NCBI RefSeq assembly: GCF_003044935.1
Contig: NZ_POXP01000001.1
Span: 744,001-808,000 of the forward strand
Length of the DNA: 64,000 bases
Source: Neisseria subflava
GTDB lineage: Bacteria > Pseudomonadota > Gammaproteobacteria > Burkholderiales > Neisseriaceae
Direction of reading: 5' to 3'
The number at the start of each line of letters is the position of its first letter. Within the stretch, counting starts at the first letter, position 1. Positions 63,385-64,000 of this stretch are shown here, one piece after another. A program made the translations under genes and the position numbers. The notes below the pieces were generated by a model, which saw only the letters and a list, made by a program, of their open reading frames with translations, was not told where the DNA came from and searched no databases.

Positions 63385-63656
63385 GATGCACAAAACGCCT
63401 GCTTCCGGTACTTGCCCTTTGTCTGACGCTTAACGGCTGCGTTGTAGGCGCGGCTGTCGATTTGGCTGCCACAACCGTCCTGACTGCCGGGAAATTGGTT
63501 GTCAAAGGAACGGGGGCAGTGATTGATGCCGCCATTCCTGACAGCAAAAAAGACAAGGACAAAGAAAAAGAAAAGAGCAAAGAAAAGAGCAAAGAAAAGC
63601 CAAAATCGGAAGAAATCATCCACAAAGAAGAATCATCCGATGAAGTAACGCAATAA
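63372..63656 (+). CDS. small lipoprotein with Lys/Glu repeat tail
   Basis: The 94-residue product has a lipoprotein signal (RLLPVLALCLTLNGC), a short hydrophobic/Gly segment (VVGAAVDLAATTVLTAG) and a C-terminal charged tail of KDK, KEK and SKEK repeats. The tail DNA has a tandem GAGCAAAGAAAA motif that could vary in number. It overlaps the preceding gene, so they are probably translated together. Function unknown. Confidence 0.72.
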   Translation: MQPLRCTKRLLPVLALCLTLNGCVVGAAVDLAATTVLTAGKLVVKGTGAVIDAAIPDSKKDKDKEKEKSKEKSKEKPKSEEIIHKEESSDEVTQ

Positions 63657-63659
63657 TCC

Positions 63660-63707
63660 TTCAGACGGCCTCGGTAAAGCAACCCATCTTACTGAGGCCG
63701 TCTGAAC
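63660..63707. terminator. bidirectional DUS hairpin
   Basis: A DUS pair with extended complementary flanks (CGGCCTCGGT / ACTGAGGCCG) lies between the lipoprotein and radC. Confidence 0.7.
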
Positions 63708-63715
63708 ATTCATCC

Positions 63716-64000
63716 TTACATATAGCCCTGTTCGCGCAAAGAACAGGTTTCTTTTGCCGTTACGATAAAATGGTCTAAGAGCGTAATATCCACCAAACTT
63801 AAAGCCTGTTTCAAACGCTCTGTAAACTGCACATCAGATTCAGACGGCCTTGCCGAACCGCCCGGATGATTGTGCGCCAAAATCAAACTGTCGGCATATT
63901 CATCCAATGCCAATTTGACAATTTCACGAATATAAACCGTGTTTTCCGCCACCGTACCGCGCGACAATTCCCGGACCGCAATCAATTGATTTTGACGGTT
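63716..64000 (-). CDS. radC: RadC-family JAB/MPN protein (partial, C-terminal part)
   Basis: The frame is open to the window edge and starts in the middle of RadC (NRQNQLIAVRELSRGTV). It contains the JAMM metal motif HNHPGGSARPSESD and the end LLDHFIVTAKETCSLREQGYM. RadC proteins carry a metalloprotease-like fold of uncertain role in DNA repair or transformation. The N-terminal half lies beyond the window. Confidence 0.93.
   Translation of the reverse strand, partial: NRQNQLIAVRELSRGTVAENTVYIREIVKLALDEYADSLILAHNHPGGSARPSESDVQFTERLKQALSLVDITLLDHFIVTAKETCSLREQGYM

Overview
The window is a chromosome segment of a Neisseria species. The 10-bp Neisseria DNA uptake sequence (DUS) GCCGTCTGAA occurs dozens of times, usually as inverted pairs acting as terminators and mostly in the AGGCCGTCTGAA form. 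From memory that dialect points to a human commensal of the N. subflava/flavescens kind rather than to N. meningitidis or N. gonorrhoeae. Housekeeping genes are ordinary Neisseria type.

Layout. 1-9.8 kb: a MarR regulator with an ABC membrane subunit and an SMR exporter, then cysJ and a separated, convergent cysI, with an aromatic-rich leader peptide and attenuator-like region between them; ppa, a Nudix hydrolase, a phosphoesterase and an RpiB-family isomerase follow. 10.4-16.4 kb: an RNA-repair island. A sigma-54 promoter at 14484-14500 reads leftward through several tandem structured RNA units, two of which fold as circularly permuted tRNAs (bacterial Y RNAs), then a Ro60/TROVE protein (rsr) and a fused polynucleotide kinase-RNA ligase. 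The RtcR-type activator is divergent, and just before it lies what looks like the amputated start of a Thg1-like gene. 16.5-18.4 kb: glutathione-dependent formaldehyde detoxification (adhC, S-formylglutathione hydrolase).

18.5-32.6 kb: a type I-C CRISPR-Cas island with 66 repeats, cas2, cas1, a foreign-looking Nmad2-like gene, cas4, cas7, cas8c (with internal cas11c), cas5 and cas3. It is bracketed by a 129-bp direct duplication of the 3' end of pip and preceded by a broken second cas3. 32.6-43 kb: pip, a thioesterase, an FNT channel, tRNA-Pro, class I fumarase, a three-gene NADH/iron-sulfur/flavoprotein complex resembling a soluble NADH:fumarate reductase, and a DASS dicarboxylate transporter; the last groups look like one C4-dicarboxylate module.

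43-64 kb: core genes trkA, lgt, an M14 peptidase, argB, eno-ftsB, ssb, a YajR-like MFS exporter, a Tat-exported lytic transglycosylase, ppx, rbfA-truB-nnrE, crcB, a CbiM-like permease, ftsK, aqpZ, two small proteins and the 3' part of radC.

Most notable: the RtcR/sigma-54 controlled Y RNA-Ro-PNK/ligase locus, and the CRISPR island with its inserted gene, duplicated boundary and repeatedly sampled target. All functions are read from sequence motifs by eye; no search was run.
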